55,256 nucleotides of DNA. Origin: Anaerolineae bacterium (GTDB lineage: Bacteria; Chloroflexota; Anaerolineae; 4572-78; J111). The stretch is from positions 1-55,256 of the forward strand of contig JAFGDY010000136.1 in assembly GCA_016931895.1 (NCBI GenBank), given 5' to 3'. The notes beneath the pieces were generated by a model. That model was not told the DNA's origin and ran no database searches. It saw nothing but the letters and a program-made list of their open reading frames with translations. This document shows positions 1 to 10,100 of the stretch, piece by piece (position 1 is the first letter of the stretch; every line of letters begins with the position of its first letter). The position numbers and the translations under genes were made by a program.

Positions 1-1182
1 ACGGTGGTGCCGCCGTTTTGGCAAACGTGGTGGTTTAGAAGCCTGGTGGGGCTGGGCGTATTGGCCCTTGTGCTGGGATTCTTCACCGTCCGGATCAGAA
101 CCATCAACGCCCAAAGGCAGCAGCTTCAGATGTTGGTCAATGAAAGAACACGGGATTTAGAGATTGCCAAAGAACGGGCCTTGGAAGCCCAACGGGCGGC
201 TGAGGTAGCCAGCCAGGCCAAGAGTCAATTTCTGGCGAATATGAGCCATGAACTACGCACCCCGCTCAACGGTATTTTGGGTTACGCCCAAATTATCAAG
301 CAAGACCCAAACCTGAACCGGCGGCAAAAAGAAGGTTTGAATATCATTCAACAAAGCGGCCAACATCTGTTGACCCTGATCAACGATATTTTAGACTTGG
401 CCAAAATTGAAGCGGGTAAAATAGAACTTCAGCCCACCAACTTTCAATTCACAAACTTTCTGGAAGGCGTGGCCGGCATTGTGCGGATGCGGGCGGAGGA
501 AAAAGATATTTTGTTTGTTTACCAGGCCCAGCCCCCCCTGCCCAACGTGGTTAAAGCCGATGAAAAACAACTGCGCCAGGTTCTGCTCAATTTGCTCGGT
601 AATGCCGTAAAATTTACCGATTCCGGCCAGGTTACTTTCCGCGTGCAGGCCCTTGAGCGGGCCACAGCCGCCAAAGACCAGGAGGCCCAGGCCAGGATTC
701 GTTTTGACATTACCGATACCGGCATTGGCATAGCGCCGAAACAACTGGAAAATATCTTCCAGCCTTTTGAACAGGTCAGCGACATGCAGCATCGCGCTGA
801 GGGAACCGGCCTGGGGTTGGCCATCAGCCAGAGGATAATTGGCGCCATGGGCGGCCAGATACAGGTTGAAAGCAAAATAGGCCAGGGCAGCACCTTTTGG
901 TTTGAGCTAAACCTGATTTTCCGGTCGAGGGAAGCTCCCCTCACCGAAGAAGCGGCCATGCTCCGCGGCGAACTGGTTGCGCCCCCGCAAGAGGAACTGG
1001 CGAGCCTATTAAAACTGGCCTTAACAGGCGATCTGGTGGGCCTAGAAAAGCTTGCCGTCCGGCTTGCCGAACGCGAAACAAGCTGGGGACCATTTGCGCA
1101 GCGGTTACAACAACTGGCCGCCGATATGGAAGATGAACAGATCATCACCTTCATCAAACAATACATGCCAAAGGACACGTAA
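1..1182 (+). CDS. Sensor histidine kinase, C-terminal part (5' end outside window)
   Basis: The reading frame is open from base 1, so the gene starts upstream. The first visible residues (PPFWQTWWF followed by a hydrophobic stretch) match the end of a Y_Y_Y domain and the membrane helix after it; the kinase at 7183 has the same junction (PPWWQTWWF). The missing part is therefore probably an extracytoplasmic propeller sensor (inference). After the helix come a short coiled coil, a HisKA dimerisation domain with the phospho-acceptor His in MSHELRTPLNG, and a HATPase_c domain with N box NLLGNAVKF, G1 box DTGIGI and G2 box GTGLGLAIS. A helical tail of about 80 residues follows; similar tails are common on such kinases and their role is unknown. 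The stop lies 2 bases before the next start, so the two genes are probably co-transcribed. Confidence 0.9.
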   Translation, partial: TVVPPFWQTWWFRSLVGLGVLALVLGFFTVRIRTINAQRQQLQMLVNERTRDLEIAKERALEAQRAAEVASQAKSQFLANMSHELRTPLNGILGYAQIIKQDPNLNRRQKEGLNIIQQSGQHLLTLINDILDLAKIEAGKIELQPTNFQFTNFLEGVAGIVRMRAEEKDILFVYQAQPPLPNVVKADEKQLRQVLLNLLGNAVKFTDSGQVTFRVQALERATAAKDQEAQARIRFDITDTGIGIAPKQLENIFQPFEQVSDMQHRAEGTGLGLAISQRIIGAMGGQIQVESKIGQGSTFWFELNLIFRSREAPLTEEAAMLRGELVAPPQEELASLLKLALTGDLVGLEKLAVRLAERETSWGPFAQRLQQLAADMEDEQIITFIKQYMPKDT

Positions 1183-1184
1183 AT

Positions 1185-2906
1185 ATGGCGTTGAATCACG
1201 CAGACCATACCATCCTGATCATTGACGACGACGCGCCCACTTTAAAGGCGCTGGTAAGCTATCTGCAAGGGGCGGGCTTTAAACCCCTGGCCGCCCGTTC
1301 CGGGGAAAGGGGGCTGGATGTGGCCCGGCGTAGCCAACCTGATCTTATCCTGCTTGATGTGATGATGCCGGGCCTGGATGGCTTTGAAACCTGCCGCCGC
1401 TTAAAAGCAGAGCCAACACTCAAGGATATCCCCATTATTTTTTTGACCGCCCTATCTAACACCGCCGACAAGATTAGGGGGTTTGAGGCAGGGGCGGTAG
1501 ATTACATCACCAAACCCATCCAAAACCAGGAAGTTTTAGCCAGAATTAGCGCCCACCTGCGGCTGCGCCAATTGACCCGGCGCCTGGAGCAAAAAGTGCA
1601 AGAGCAAACCCAAGAGCTGACCATAGCGTTTAAAGAAGCCAGGCAGCTTAACCGGCAGTTACAACAGACCAATGATGAATTGGCCTGCGAGGTTGCCGAA
1701 CGCAAACAAATCGAGGAGGCGCTGAAAGAATCTCAGCAGATGTTACAACTCATTTTAGACCACTTCCCGGCTCGCGTTTTCTGGAAAGACAAAGCGCTTA
1801 ACTTTCTGGGCTGTAACCAGCTTGGGGCCGAAGCTCAAGGTCTGAGTTCGCCGGACGAAATTATTGGCAAAAACGACTTTGATTTTTTCCCGCCGGAAGA
1901 AGCCGAACGGTATCGGGCCGACGATCGCCAGGTGATTGAGTCGGGTCAAGCCAAGCTAAATTTTGAAGAGCCGCAAACCCGGCCCGACGGCTCCACAGGA
2001 TGGCTGCGCACCAGTAAGGTTCAGTTGCGCAATGCCGACGGCGCGGTAATTGGCGTGCTGGGCACCTGCGAAGATATTACCGATTACAAGCAAACCCAGG
2101 AAGAACTAAAACAGTATCGGGAGCGGTTGGAGGAACTGGTTAAAGAGCGAACGCGCGAATTGGAAAAAGCGCAGGCGGAATTGGTTCGCCAGGCCCGGCT
2201 GGCCGCATTGGGCAAGTTAACCACTGTTGTTAGCCATGAAATTCGCAACCCCTTGAGCACTATCCGCGCTTCAGCCTTTGCCCTTGATCGTAAAATGCGC
2301 GATAAAGGTTTTGGCGTTGAACTTGCCCTGGATCGTATTCAACGCAACGTTACCCGCTGCGATAATATTATCGCCGAACTGCTTGATTACACCCGTAGCC
2401 CGGAGCTAAACCTACAAACCGTTTGTTTTGATGCTTGGCTAAAGCAAGTGCTCGCCGAACAAATCATTCCCGCAGACATCACCCTTGCGGTTGACCTGGC
2501 CGCCAACGTGGACGTGTTACTTGACCTGGAACGTTTCCGGCGGGTGATTGTCAACCTGGTTGACAATGCCTGCCAGGCCATGCCCGCAGAATCAAGCCCG
2601 GAGCGACCAGAGGCAATTGTGCGGATTCAATCGGCGGTAGAAGACAAAAAAATTAAACTATCAATTATAGATAACGGCGCCGGTATCCCGCCGGAGGTGA
2701 GGCCGCGTATCTTTGAGCCGCTCTACAGCACCAAAGGTTTTGGCGTGGGCTTGGGGCTGCCCATTGTCAACGATATTGTCAAACAGCACGAAGGCGAAAT
2801 TGAGGTGAATAGTGAAGTTGGCCGGGGCACTCAAATGATTGTGTGGCTGCCTTTGCTTGCATCCTCGCGTTTGTGCCCGGCAGAGGATGAAAAAAATGAA
2901 GCATAG
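1185..2906 (+). CDS. Receiver-PAS-histidine kinase
   Basis: A soluble 573-residue kinase. An N-terminal receiver domain (about residues 8-125) has acidic residues IDDD and phospho-acceptor D58 in LLDVMMPG. A coiled coil, one PAS domain (about 185-305), a second coiled coil, HisKA with the His near residue 350 in VVSHEIRNPL, and HATPase_c follow. No membrane segment or signal peptide is visible, so it probably receives phosphate through its receiver and may relay from the kinase just upstream (inference). Its kinase module is nearly a copy of those at 4017 and 7183; all three share IRASAF, RCDNII, LLDYTR and FEPLYSTKGFGVGLGLP. The gene follows the previous stop by 2 bases and overlaps the next gene. 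Confidence 0.92.
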   Translation: MALNHADHTILIIDDDAPTLKALVSYLQGAGFKPLAARSGERGLDVARRSQPDLILLDVMMPGLDGFETCRRLKAEPTLKDIPIIFLTALSNTADKIRGFEAGAVDYITKPIQNQEVLARISAHLRLRQLTRRLEQKVQEQTQELTIAFKEARQLNRQLQQTNDELACEVAERKQIEEALKESQQMLQLILDHFPARVFWKDKALNFLGCNQLGAEAQGLSSPDEIIGKNDFDFFPPEEAERYRADDRQVIESGQAKLNFEEPQTRPDGSTGWLRTSKVQLRNADGAVIGVLGTCEDITDYKQTQEELKQYRERLEELVKERTRELEKAQAELVRQARLAALGKLTTVVSHEIRNPLSTIRASAFALDRKMRDKGFGVELALDRIQRNVTRCDNIIAELLDYTRSPELNLQTVCFDAWLKQVLAEQIIPADITLAVDLAANVDVLLDLERFRRVIVNLVDNACQAMPAESSPERPEAIVRIQSAVEDKKIKLSIIDNGAGIPPEVRPRIFEPLYSTKGFGVGLGLPIVNDIVKQHEGEIEVNSEVGRGTQMIVWLPLLASSRLCPAEDEKNEA

Positions 2907-3882
2907 CCAATATTTTAAACATTTACCCATACTTTTTAGTTTATTGGTCGTTAGCCTGCTGCTGCCGGCCTGTGGCGGCGCAACACCAGGTCAAACCTTC
3001 ACCATTGGTGTGGTTAATATCCTGCCGGCTTTAGACGACACAGTGGAAGGTTTCAAGGAAGGTATGCTTGAGTTAGGCTACATTGAAGGTGAAAATGTCA
3101 CCTATATTGGTGAGGAAAACATCACAATGGATGAGCTTAATGCGGTGTTGCCAGAAATGGTGGCAGCAGATGTCAATTTGATTCTGTCCACCACCACCGC
3201 TGCTACCCAGGCGGTACAGCAAGCCACAGCCAATACTAATATACCCGTGGTCTTTACGTCCCTGGTTGATCCCGTGGGGGCCGGCCTGGTGGATAGTCTC
3301 AGGCAGCCCGGCGGGAATATCACCGGCATCACCTTTGGCGCTCAAGAGGGGCGACGTTTGGAATGGTTAATACGCATAGCGCCCGGCATTGAACAAATCT
3401 ATGTGCCTTATAATCCCGATGATCCGGCGCCTGTATCGGCGCTGAAAACAGTACGTATAGCCGCCGCCCAACTTGGCGTTGATCTCATCACGCCCGAGGT
3501 CCGCAACCCTGAGGAAGTTTCGGCTGCCATTGAAAATATCCCCCCGGAAGCCGATGCCATTTTTCTCCTTCCCGACACTCTGGTTGGTACTCACACGTTT
3601 GATCTTATGCAGGCGGCGATTGAGCTTCAATTGCCTACTTCGGGCGCCAGCATTGATGCTGCGCAGGATAATAACACCTTGACGGTTTTTGGCGCCAAGC
3701 AAAGTGTTTCTGGAAAGCAAGCAGCCCGCCTGGCCGACCAAATCTTGCGGGGCATCAAACCGGCCGATTTGCCGGTAGAAACGGCCGAGTTTCACTTGAT
3801 GATTAATTTAAGAGTAGCCAAAGCTATCGGCCTGAATATACCGGACGAAATCTTGCTTCAGGCAGACACCATCATTCGCTAA
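2896..3882 (+). CDS. ABC-type substrate-binding lipoprotein (TrpX/ABC_sub_bind family)
   Basis: A secreted binding protein. The N-terminus has a hydrophobic signal and lipobox LLPAC-G, so it should be lipid-anchored outside the membrane. The mature part has the ABC_sub_bind (PF04392, TrpX-like) pattern: FKEGMLELGY near the start, the TTTAATQA and IPVVFTSLVDPV strands, RQPGGNITGI, and a late FGAKQS followed by GKQAARLADQILRG. The start at 2896 is preferred because GAGG lies 9 bases upstream; an in-frame ATG at 2887 is possible. Either start lies inside the end of the preceding kinase gene, which implies translational coupling. No permease or ATPase is encoded nearby, so a role as ligand presenter for a neighbouring sensor kinase is plausible (inference). 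Family members elsewhere bind aromatic amino acids or other small ligands; the ligand here is unknown. Confidence 0.85.
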   Translation: MKHSQYFKHLPILFSLLVVSLLLPACGGATPGQTFTIGVVNILPALDDTVEGFKEGMLELGYIEGENVTYIGEENITMDELNAVLPEMVAADVNLILSTTTAATQAVQQATANTNIPVVFTSLVDPVGAGLVDSLRQPGGNITGITFGAQEGRRLEWLIRIAPGIEQIYVPYNPDDPAPVSALKTVRIAAAQLGVDLITPEVRNPEEVSAAIENIPPEADAIFLLPDTLVGTHTFDLMQAAIELQLPTSGASIDAAQDNNTLTVFGAKQSVSGKQAARLADQILRGIKPADLPVETAEFHLMINLRVAKAIGLNIPDEILLQADTIIR

Positions 3883-4016
3883 AATTATAAAAACTCTATC
3901 CCGGACAAGCTGGAATCAAAAGGGTTTTTTATCACAAAGCGCACCATGAACATAAAAGGCCCAAAGTTAGGCTGGTTTAAAATCAGGGGGCAGGGTTGCC
4001 TGGAAAAGGAGATGGA

Positions 4017-7000
4017 ATGCGCCGCAGTATTCGGACACGTTTGACCGTAGCCTTCACCGGTTTGGCCATTGGTCCTTTGTTGCTGGTGGGGGTTATTTTG
4101 GCCTGGCAAAGTTTCATCACCCAAAAGCAGCTGGCGCTTAACTTGCAGCGCGAGGTGTCGTGGCGGGTGGCCACCGAGGTAACAGCCTTCTTTGATGAGT
4201 TGGAAAACGAATTACGCCTGGTGAGCAAAGCGCAAATGTGGCCGGGGTTAAATCAGAACGGGCAACACAACCTCTTAACTTTGCTTATGTCGCAAGATGT
4301 TTATGAAGAACTGGTCTTGCTTGATAGGCAGGGACAAGAGCAAATTCATCTTTCTCGCCTGGGCCTTTCTTCTACCACTCCGGGCCATTACTCTCAAGCC
4401 AACGAGTTTATCATTCCCCAAACCACGAACGAGGTTTACTACAGTCCTGTCCGCTTTGATGAAGTTACCGGCGAGCCATTGATGACCATTGCCGTGCCCT
4501 TGCTTAACGTGCGCACCGGCCTGGTAGAGGGGGTTCTTGTTGCCAAGGTTCGGATCAAAAAAATCTGGGATTTAATTGCGGAGATACGCGTTGATCCGGG
4601 CCAAAGCGTCTACATTGTGGATGCCCAGGACAAAGTTGTGGCTCACCGTAACCCTTCGGTGGTGTTGCGCGGCACCACCTTTGCCGCGCCTGCCCAGGAT
4701 GGCATTCAACCTGGTTTTACCGGCTCAAGCGCCGTTCTGGCGGTGGTTCCGACTCGTTTTGGTGAGCAGGAATTCAACATTGTTGCCGAACAAACGGTGC
4801 TTGACGCTTTGGCCCTGGCCATCAATACTGTTTTTATCACCATTATTCTGATTATGGCAGTGTTTTTGATATCCGGCATCCTGGGCTTTCTGATTGTGCG
4901 CCAAATCATCCGGCCTATTCAGGCTATGGCCGCTACAGTCGAGGCTATCAGCGCCGGTGATTTGTCGCAGCAAGTGGAGATCACCCGGCCGGACGAGTTG
5001 GGCATTTTAGCCGGTGCTTTTAATAATATGACCGGGAAATTGCGACGCCTCATCAATGACCTGGAACAGCAAATCGTTGAGCGCAAGCAGGCGGAACAAG
5101 CCTTACGGGAGAGCGAAGAAAGACTTCGGCAAATCGCCTCATCACTGCGGGAAATCGTCTGGTTGCGCGATGCCCAAACCCGTCAGGTGCTCTACGTGAA
5201 TCCCGCCTTTGAGGAATTAACCGGGCGAACCTGCGAGGACTTTTATGAGAATCCGGACATTATGAGAGATGCCATTCACCCTGACGATAGGGAGGGTGTG
5301 CTCAAGGCGATTGAGCAACGATCCGGGAGTGTACCCTTTGACACAGAACACCGCATCATCCACCTGGATGGCAGCGTGCGTTGGGTATCGAGCCGAAGTT
5401 TTCCGGTTCGAAACGAGGCAGGTGAAGTATACCGGTGGGCATCAATTATGGAAGATATCACCGAACGCAAGCAGGCAGAGGAGGCTTTACGGGAGAGCGA
5501 GGATAGATTTCGTATATTCGCCGATGAGGTTTCCTTTGAAGGGATTATTATTCATGATAGGGGCGAAATTTTGGACGTGAACAGGCAGTTTTCGCAGATG
5601 CATGGCTATGAACACTCTGAGCTTATAGGGATGACGGATTCCCTTGTAAAAACCATAGCGCCAGAATATCATGAATTTGTGCTAAAACATATTCAAGAAG
5701 GACACGAAAAACCTTATGAAGCGGTAGCCCTTAAAAAAGATGGCTCTACGTTTCCCATAGAAATCCGGGCCAAAACCATTCCTTTCCATGGGAAAGTGGT
5801 CAGGGCAACCGCGATCCGCGACATCACCGAGCGGGTGCGGGCCGAGGAAGAGATTCGCACACTTAACGCCGAACTCGAACAGCGGGTCGCCAGGCGAACC
5901 CGGCAAATTGAAACCGTGGCCGAAATCAGCCAACAGTTAACCAGCATCCTGGACCTGCCCACGCTGCTGCGCCAGGTGGTCGCTATGACCAAAGAAACGT
6001 TTGGCTATTACCACGTGCACATCTATTTACTGCCCGCAGAAGGCAAAACATTGATCATGGCCGAAGGTTACGGAGCAGCCGGCGCCAAAATGAAACAGCA
6101 GGGGCATCAAATTCCCCTGGATGCGCCAACCAGTCTGGTGGCTGGGGCCGCCCGACGGCGTGAAATTGTGCTGGTTAACGATGTGCGCCAGGCCCCGGAT
6201 TGGCTGCCCAACCCTTTGCTGCCCGACACCCATTCTGAGATGGCTGTGCCTATTATCGCGGAAGAGAAAGTCATCGGGGTGCTAGATGTGCAATCCAACC
6301 AGGTGGCCGGTCTGGATGAAGCGGATAAAGATTTGCTGCGCTCCCTGGCCAACCAGATTGCGGTGGCGCTGACCAATGCCCAACTCTATCAAACAGAACA
6401 GGCCCTGCGGCAGGCAGAAGCAGAAAGGGCGGAGGAATTGGCCAGGTTAAATGCGGACTTACAAGCGACTCAAGCCGAATTACTCCGCCAGGAACGTTTG
6501 GCTACGCTGGGGAAATTGACGGCCACTGTCAGCCATGAAATTCGCAATCCCCTGGCCACCATTCGCGCTTCGGCCTTTAGCCTTGATCGACAAACCCGCG
6601 ACAGAGGACTTGGCGTTGAACGCGCCCTGGACCGCATCGAGCGTAATGTCAGCCGTTGTGACAATATTATTACTGAACTGCTTGATTATACCCGGCTGGG
6701 CGAACTGGATTCGCGGCTTGTCTTTTTTGATGATTGGCTCAATCAGATGCTTGCCGAACAAATCATTCCCGCGGACATTACGCTTTCGGTTAACCTGGCC
6801 GCCGGTGTGGAGGTGTGGCTTGACCCGGAACGCTTTCGGCGGGTTATTGTTAACCTGGTTGATAATGCCTGTCAGGCCCTTCAGGAAGAGTCGAAACCAA
6901 ATCAATTGGAAAAAATAGTGCGTGTCCAAACGGAGGTGGTGGCCGAACAGATCAAATTATCCATAATAGATACCGGTCCCGGCATCCCGCCAGAAATGAT

Positions 7001-7160
7001 GCCGCACATTTTTGAGCCGCTGTACAGCACCAAGGGTTTTGGCGTGGGTTTGGGGCTGCCGGTGGTTCAGGGCATTGTTAAACAACACGGGGGCAAGATT
7101 GAGCTCAATAGTGAAATGGGGAGAGGAACACAGGTGGTGATATGGCTGCCATTACCTTAG
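4017..7160 (+). CDS. Membrane sensor histidine kinase (Cache-like, HAMP, 2xPAS, GAF)
   Basis: A 1047-residue kinase. The start at 4017 has AAAAGGAG 5 bases upstream; an in-frame ATG further upstream lacks this. Order: TM helix (about 10-33), extracytoplasmic region of about 230 residues with a Cache-like look (YYSPVRFDEVTGEPLMTIA, then SVYIVDAQDKVVAH), TM helix (about 265-290), HAMP (RPIQAMAATVEAISAGDLS), two PAS domains with PAC ends (MEDITERKQAEE and IRDITERVRAEE), GAF (about 645-790), HisKA with TVSHEIRNPL near residue 838, and HATPase_c ending in FEPLYSTKGFGVGLGLP. Cache-type ectodomains bind small ligands, so the lipoprotein just upstream could act with it (inference). The GAF-to-end half is a close paralogue of the 7183 kinase. 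No receiver domain is attached; phosphate probably passes to one of the nearby receivers. Confidence 0.9.
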   Translation: MRRSIRTRLTVAFTGLAIGPLLLVGVILAWQSFITQKQLALNLQREVSWRVATEVTAFFDELENELRLVSKAQMWPGLNQNGQHNLLTLLMSQDVYEELVLLDRQGQEQIHLSRLGLSSTTPGHYSQANEFIIPQTTNEVYYSPVRFDEVTGEPLMTIAVPLLNVRTGLVEGVLVAKVRIKKIWDLIAEIRVDPGQSVYIVDAQDKVVAHRNPSVVLRGTTFAAPAQDGIQPGFTGSSAVLAVVPTRFGEQEFNIVAEQTVLDALALAINTVFITIILIMAVFLISGILGFLIVRQIIRPIQAMAATVEAISAGDLSQQVEITRPDELGILAGAFNNMTGKLRRLINDLEQQIVERKQAEQALRESEERLRQIASSLREIVWLRDAQTRQVLYVNPAFEELTGRTCEDFYENPDIMRDAIHPDDREGVLKAIEQRSGSVPFDTEHRIIHLDGSVRWVSSRSFPVRNEAGEVYRWASIMEDITERKQAEEALRESEDRFRIFADEVSFEGIIIHDRGEILDVNRQFSQMHGYEHSELIGMTDSLVKTIAPEYHEFVLKHIQEGHEKPYEAVALKKDGSTFPIEIRAKTIPFHGKVVRATAIRDITERVRAEEEIRTLNAELEQRVARRTRQIETVAEISQQLTSILDLPTLLRQVVAMTKETFGYYHVHIYLLPAEGKTLIMAEGYGAAGAKMKQQGHQIPLDAPTSLVAGAARRREIVLVNDVRQAPDWLPNPLLPDTHSEMAVPIIAEEKVIGVLDVQSNQVAGLDEADKDLLRSLANQIAVALTNAQLYQTEQALRQAEAERAEELARLNADLQATQAELLRQERLATLGKLTATVSHEIRNPLATIRASAFSLDRQTRDRGLGVERALDRIERNVSRCDNIITELLDYTRLGELDSRLVFFDDWLNQMLAEQIIPADITLSVNLAAGVEVWLDPERFRRVIVNLVDNACQALQEESKPNQLEKIVRVQTEVVAEQIKLSIIDTGPGIPPEMMPHIFEPLYSTKGFGVGLGLPVVQGIVKQHGGKIELNSEMGRGTQVVIWLPLP

Positions 7161-7182
7161 TGAATTTTAGGAGATATTGAGC

Positions 7183-10100
7183 ATGAAACGCAAAAGTAAA
7201 ATCTTGTTACTCCCCTTATTAACCGGGCTTATGCTTTGGTTGCCCCTGGCTGCTCCCATGCCGCTTTACGCTCAAGGCGGCGATACGCCGCCAGAACCTA
7301 CCAGCGTAAAAAACTTCCGCTTCGAGTATCTCACCCCGGAGGAGGGATTGCCATCGCTCACTGTGCGGAGCATTGTGCAAGATCAACAAGGCTTTATGTG
7401 GTTTGCCACCAGCAATGGGCTTTCTCGCTATAATGGCTATACCTTCACAACCTTTCGTAACGACCCGAACGATCCGCACAGCATCAGTACAGAAAGTTTT
7501 GGCCGGCTCTATGTAGACCGCCAGGGCGTGTTATGGGTGGGGACCTGGAACGGCGGCTTGAATGTTTTTGACCGAACCACCGAACAGTTTACCCGCTATT
7601 TGCACAACCCTGATGATCCCTCCAGCTTGAGCCACAATCGAGTTAATGTTATTTTGGAAGATAAAAGCGGGCGCCTCTGGCTTGGAACCGAGGGCGGCTT
7701 AAATAGGTTTGATCCAGCCAGCGAACAATTCTTTCACTATCAACACGATCCTAATGACCCTCACAGTTTGAGTTCTGATATAGTGAAAACGATGGTCGAA
7801 GATGCCTCTGGACAGCTCTGGCTGGGCACGTTTGGAGGTGGGGTGAACAAGTTTGACCCGGCCAGCGGGCAATTCACCCCCTATCAAAATGACCCGCAGA
7901 ATCCCAACAGCCTGATTTATGATAACGTCGAGGCTATAGCTGTCGAAGCTACCGGCAGCCTTTGGATTGGCACAAAGGCTGGACTGGACTACTTTGATCC
8001 GGCGACCGGACAATTTACCCATTATCACCACAACCCGGCCGATCCGCAGAGTTTGAGCAGTGATGATATCTCCGAGCTATATTTAGACGCTTCCGGAGAG
8101 ATGTGGATCGGCACCGCAGGGGGTGGGTTGAACATCTTTGACCCGCAAACAAAAACGTTTAGGCAGGTCCCCTACAATTCCAACGCCCCGTATGGCTTTC
8201 ATGGGGATTGGGTCTCGACCATTTACGCCGACCGGTCCGGCGCTCTCTGGATTGCCACCTTGAGTGACGGGGTCAACCGGCTGGACCGGGCTGCGGCCAA
8301 GTTTGAGTTGTATCAACATAACCCTGATGATCCCACTAGCCTAAGCCCGGGCGCCATCTGGTCAATTCTTCGGGATCATTCGGGCACATTGTGGGTTGCT
8401 TCTGTAGGCGGCGGGCTGAATAAGTTCGATCCGGTCACGGGCTACTTTGAGCATTATCGCCACGACCCGGCAGACCTCCATAGTTTGAGCAACGATTCGG
8501 TCTTCGCAATGACTGAGGATGCTACAGGCGACCTCTGGATTGGCACCATGAAAGGCCTCAATCGGTATGACCAAACGAGCGGAAAATTCACACAGTATAT
8601 CCATGATCCCGCCAATCCCGCCAGCCTGAGCGAGAATTGGGTTGCCGGGCTGTATGCCGACCGGAGCGGGCGTCTGTGGGTGGGCACCATTGGCAAAGGA
8701 CTGGACCGATACGATCCGGCCACAGATAGTTTTCGCCATTATCAAGCCGACCCTGAAAACCCCCACAGCATCTCTGACAACAACGTTCTGGCCTTTGCCG
8801 AAGACCCGGCGGGCCAGTTGTGGATCGGGACCATTTCGGGAGGCTTGAACAAGTTTGATCCTGAGACGGAAACATTTACCCATTATCTTCACGACCCCGA
8901 CGACCTCAATAGCTTGATTGATGATAATGTATCACATATTTATCTAGATTCAGCCGGGGTGCTGTGGCTGGCCACCCCCAAAGGACTGGAGAAGTTCGAC
9001 CCTCAAACAGAAATCTTTACCCACTACACCGAACAGCAGGGCCTGGCGAGCAAAGCGCTCGCCAGTGTTGTTGGCGATGCGCAAGGGAATCTGTGGGTGG
9101 GCATGCAGGGCAGCGGCCTTGCCCGCTTTGACCCGCGCAGTGAAACATTCAAGAATTATGACAAGAGTGATGGCTTGCAAAGTAATGATTTTATTCCGCG
9201 TGCGGCCTACCGAGACGCTGACGGCAAACTCTACTTTGGCGGGATGAATGGGCTGAACGCTTTCTACCCCGATCAACTGCGCGATAACCCCTACGTTCCG
9301 CCGGTAGTGTTGACCGGTTTCCAGATATTCAACCACCCGGTGCCGATTGGGGAAGAAGACTCGCCCCTGCAACAGGTTGTCAATGAGACTGACGAAATCA
9401 CGCTATCATATCAGCAATCCGTCTTCTCCTTTGAATTTGCCGCCTTGAATTATCGCGCGCCCAAGAAAAACCAGTATGCCTACAAACTGGAAGGTTTTGA
9501 TCAGGATTGGAATTATGTGGATAGCACCCGGCGCTTTGCGACATACACCAGCCTGAACCCCGGCGCGTATACTTTCCGGGTCAAAGCCTCCAATAATGAT
9601 GGGGTTTGGAATGAGGAAGGCAAGGCCATTAAAATCACCATTACCCCGCCCTGGTGGCAAACGTGGTGGTTTTATACCATCAGCGTCCTGGCCGGGTTTG
9701 GCCTCGTTCTATTCATCTATCGGTTACAGTTAAGGGCAAGAACCAATCAGCTAAAGGCTGAAAAGGCCGTCGCCTTGAACACCGTCAATGTTATCAGCCA
9801 GCAATTGACCGGGATTTTGCAGTTAAACGACCTGTTGCGCCAGATTGTCACCTTAACCAAAGAGACATTTAATTATTACCACGTCCACATCTACTTGCTC
9901 AACGAAGGCCAGGATGCGCTGGTTTTGGCCGAGGGTTACGGCCGGGCAGGCGAAGCAATGAAACGCCAGGGACATCACATCCCGTTGGCTGCATCTACCA
10001 GTTTGGTAGCCCGGGCCGTACGCGAGGGACAGATTGTTATTTCAGAAAATGTACAAGAGGACCCCACCTGGTTGTCCAATCCCCTCTTGCCCCAAACCCT

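Noticed and set aside
519-1208. Long minus-strand open frame opposite the first kinase
   Set aside because: Rich in Arg, Ser and Cys in runs typical of antisense frames, with no domain and no ribosome site; the plus-strand frame is a clear kinase.
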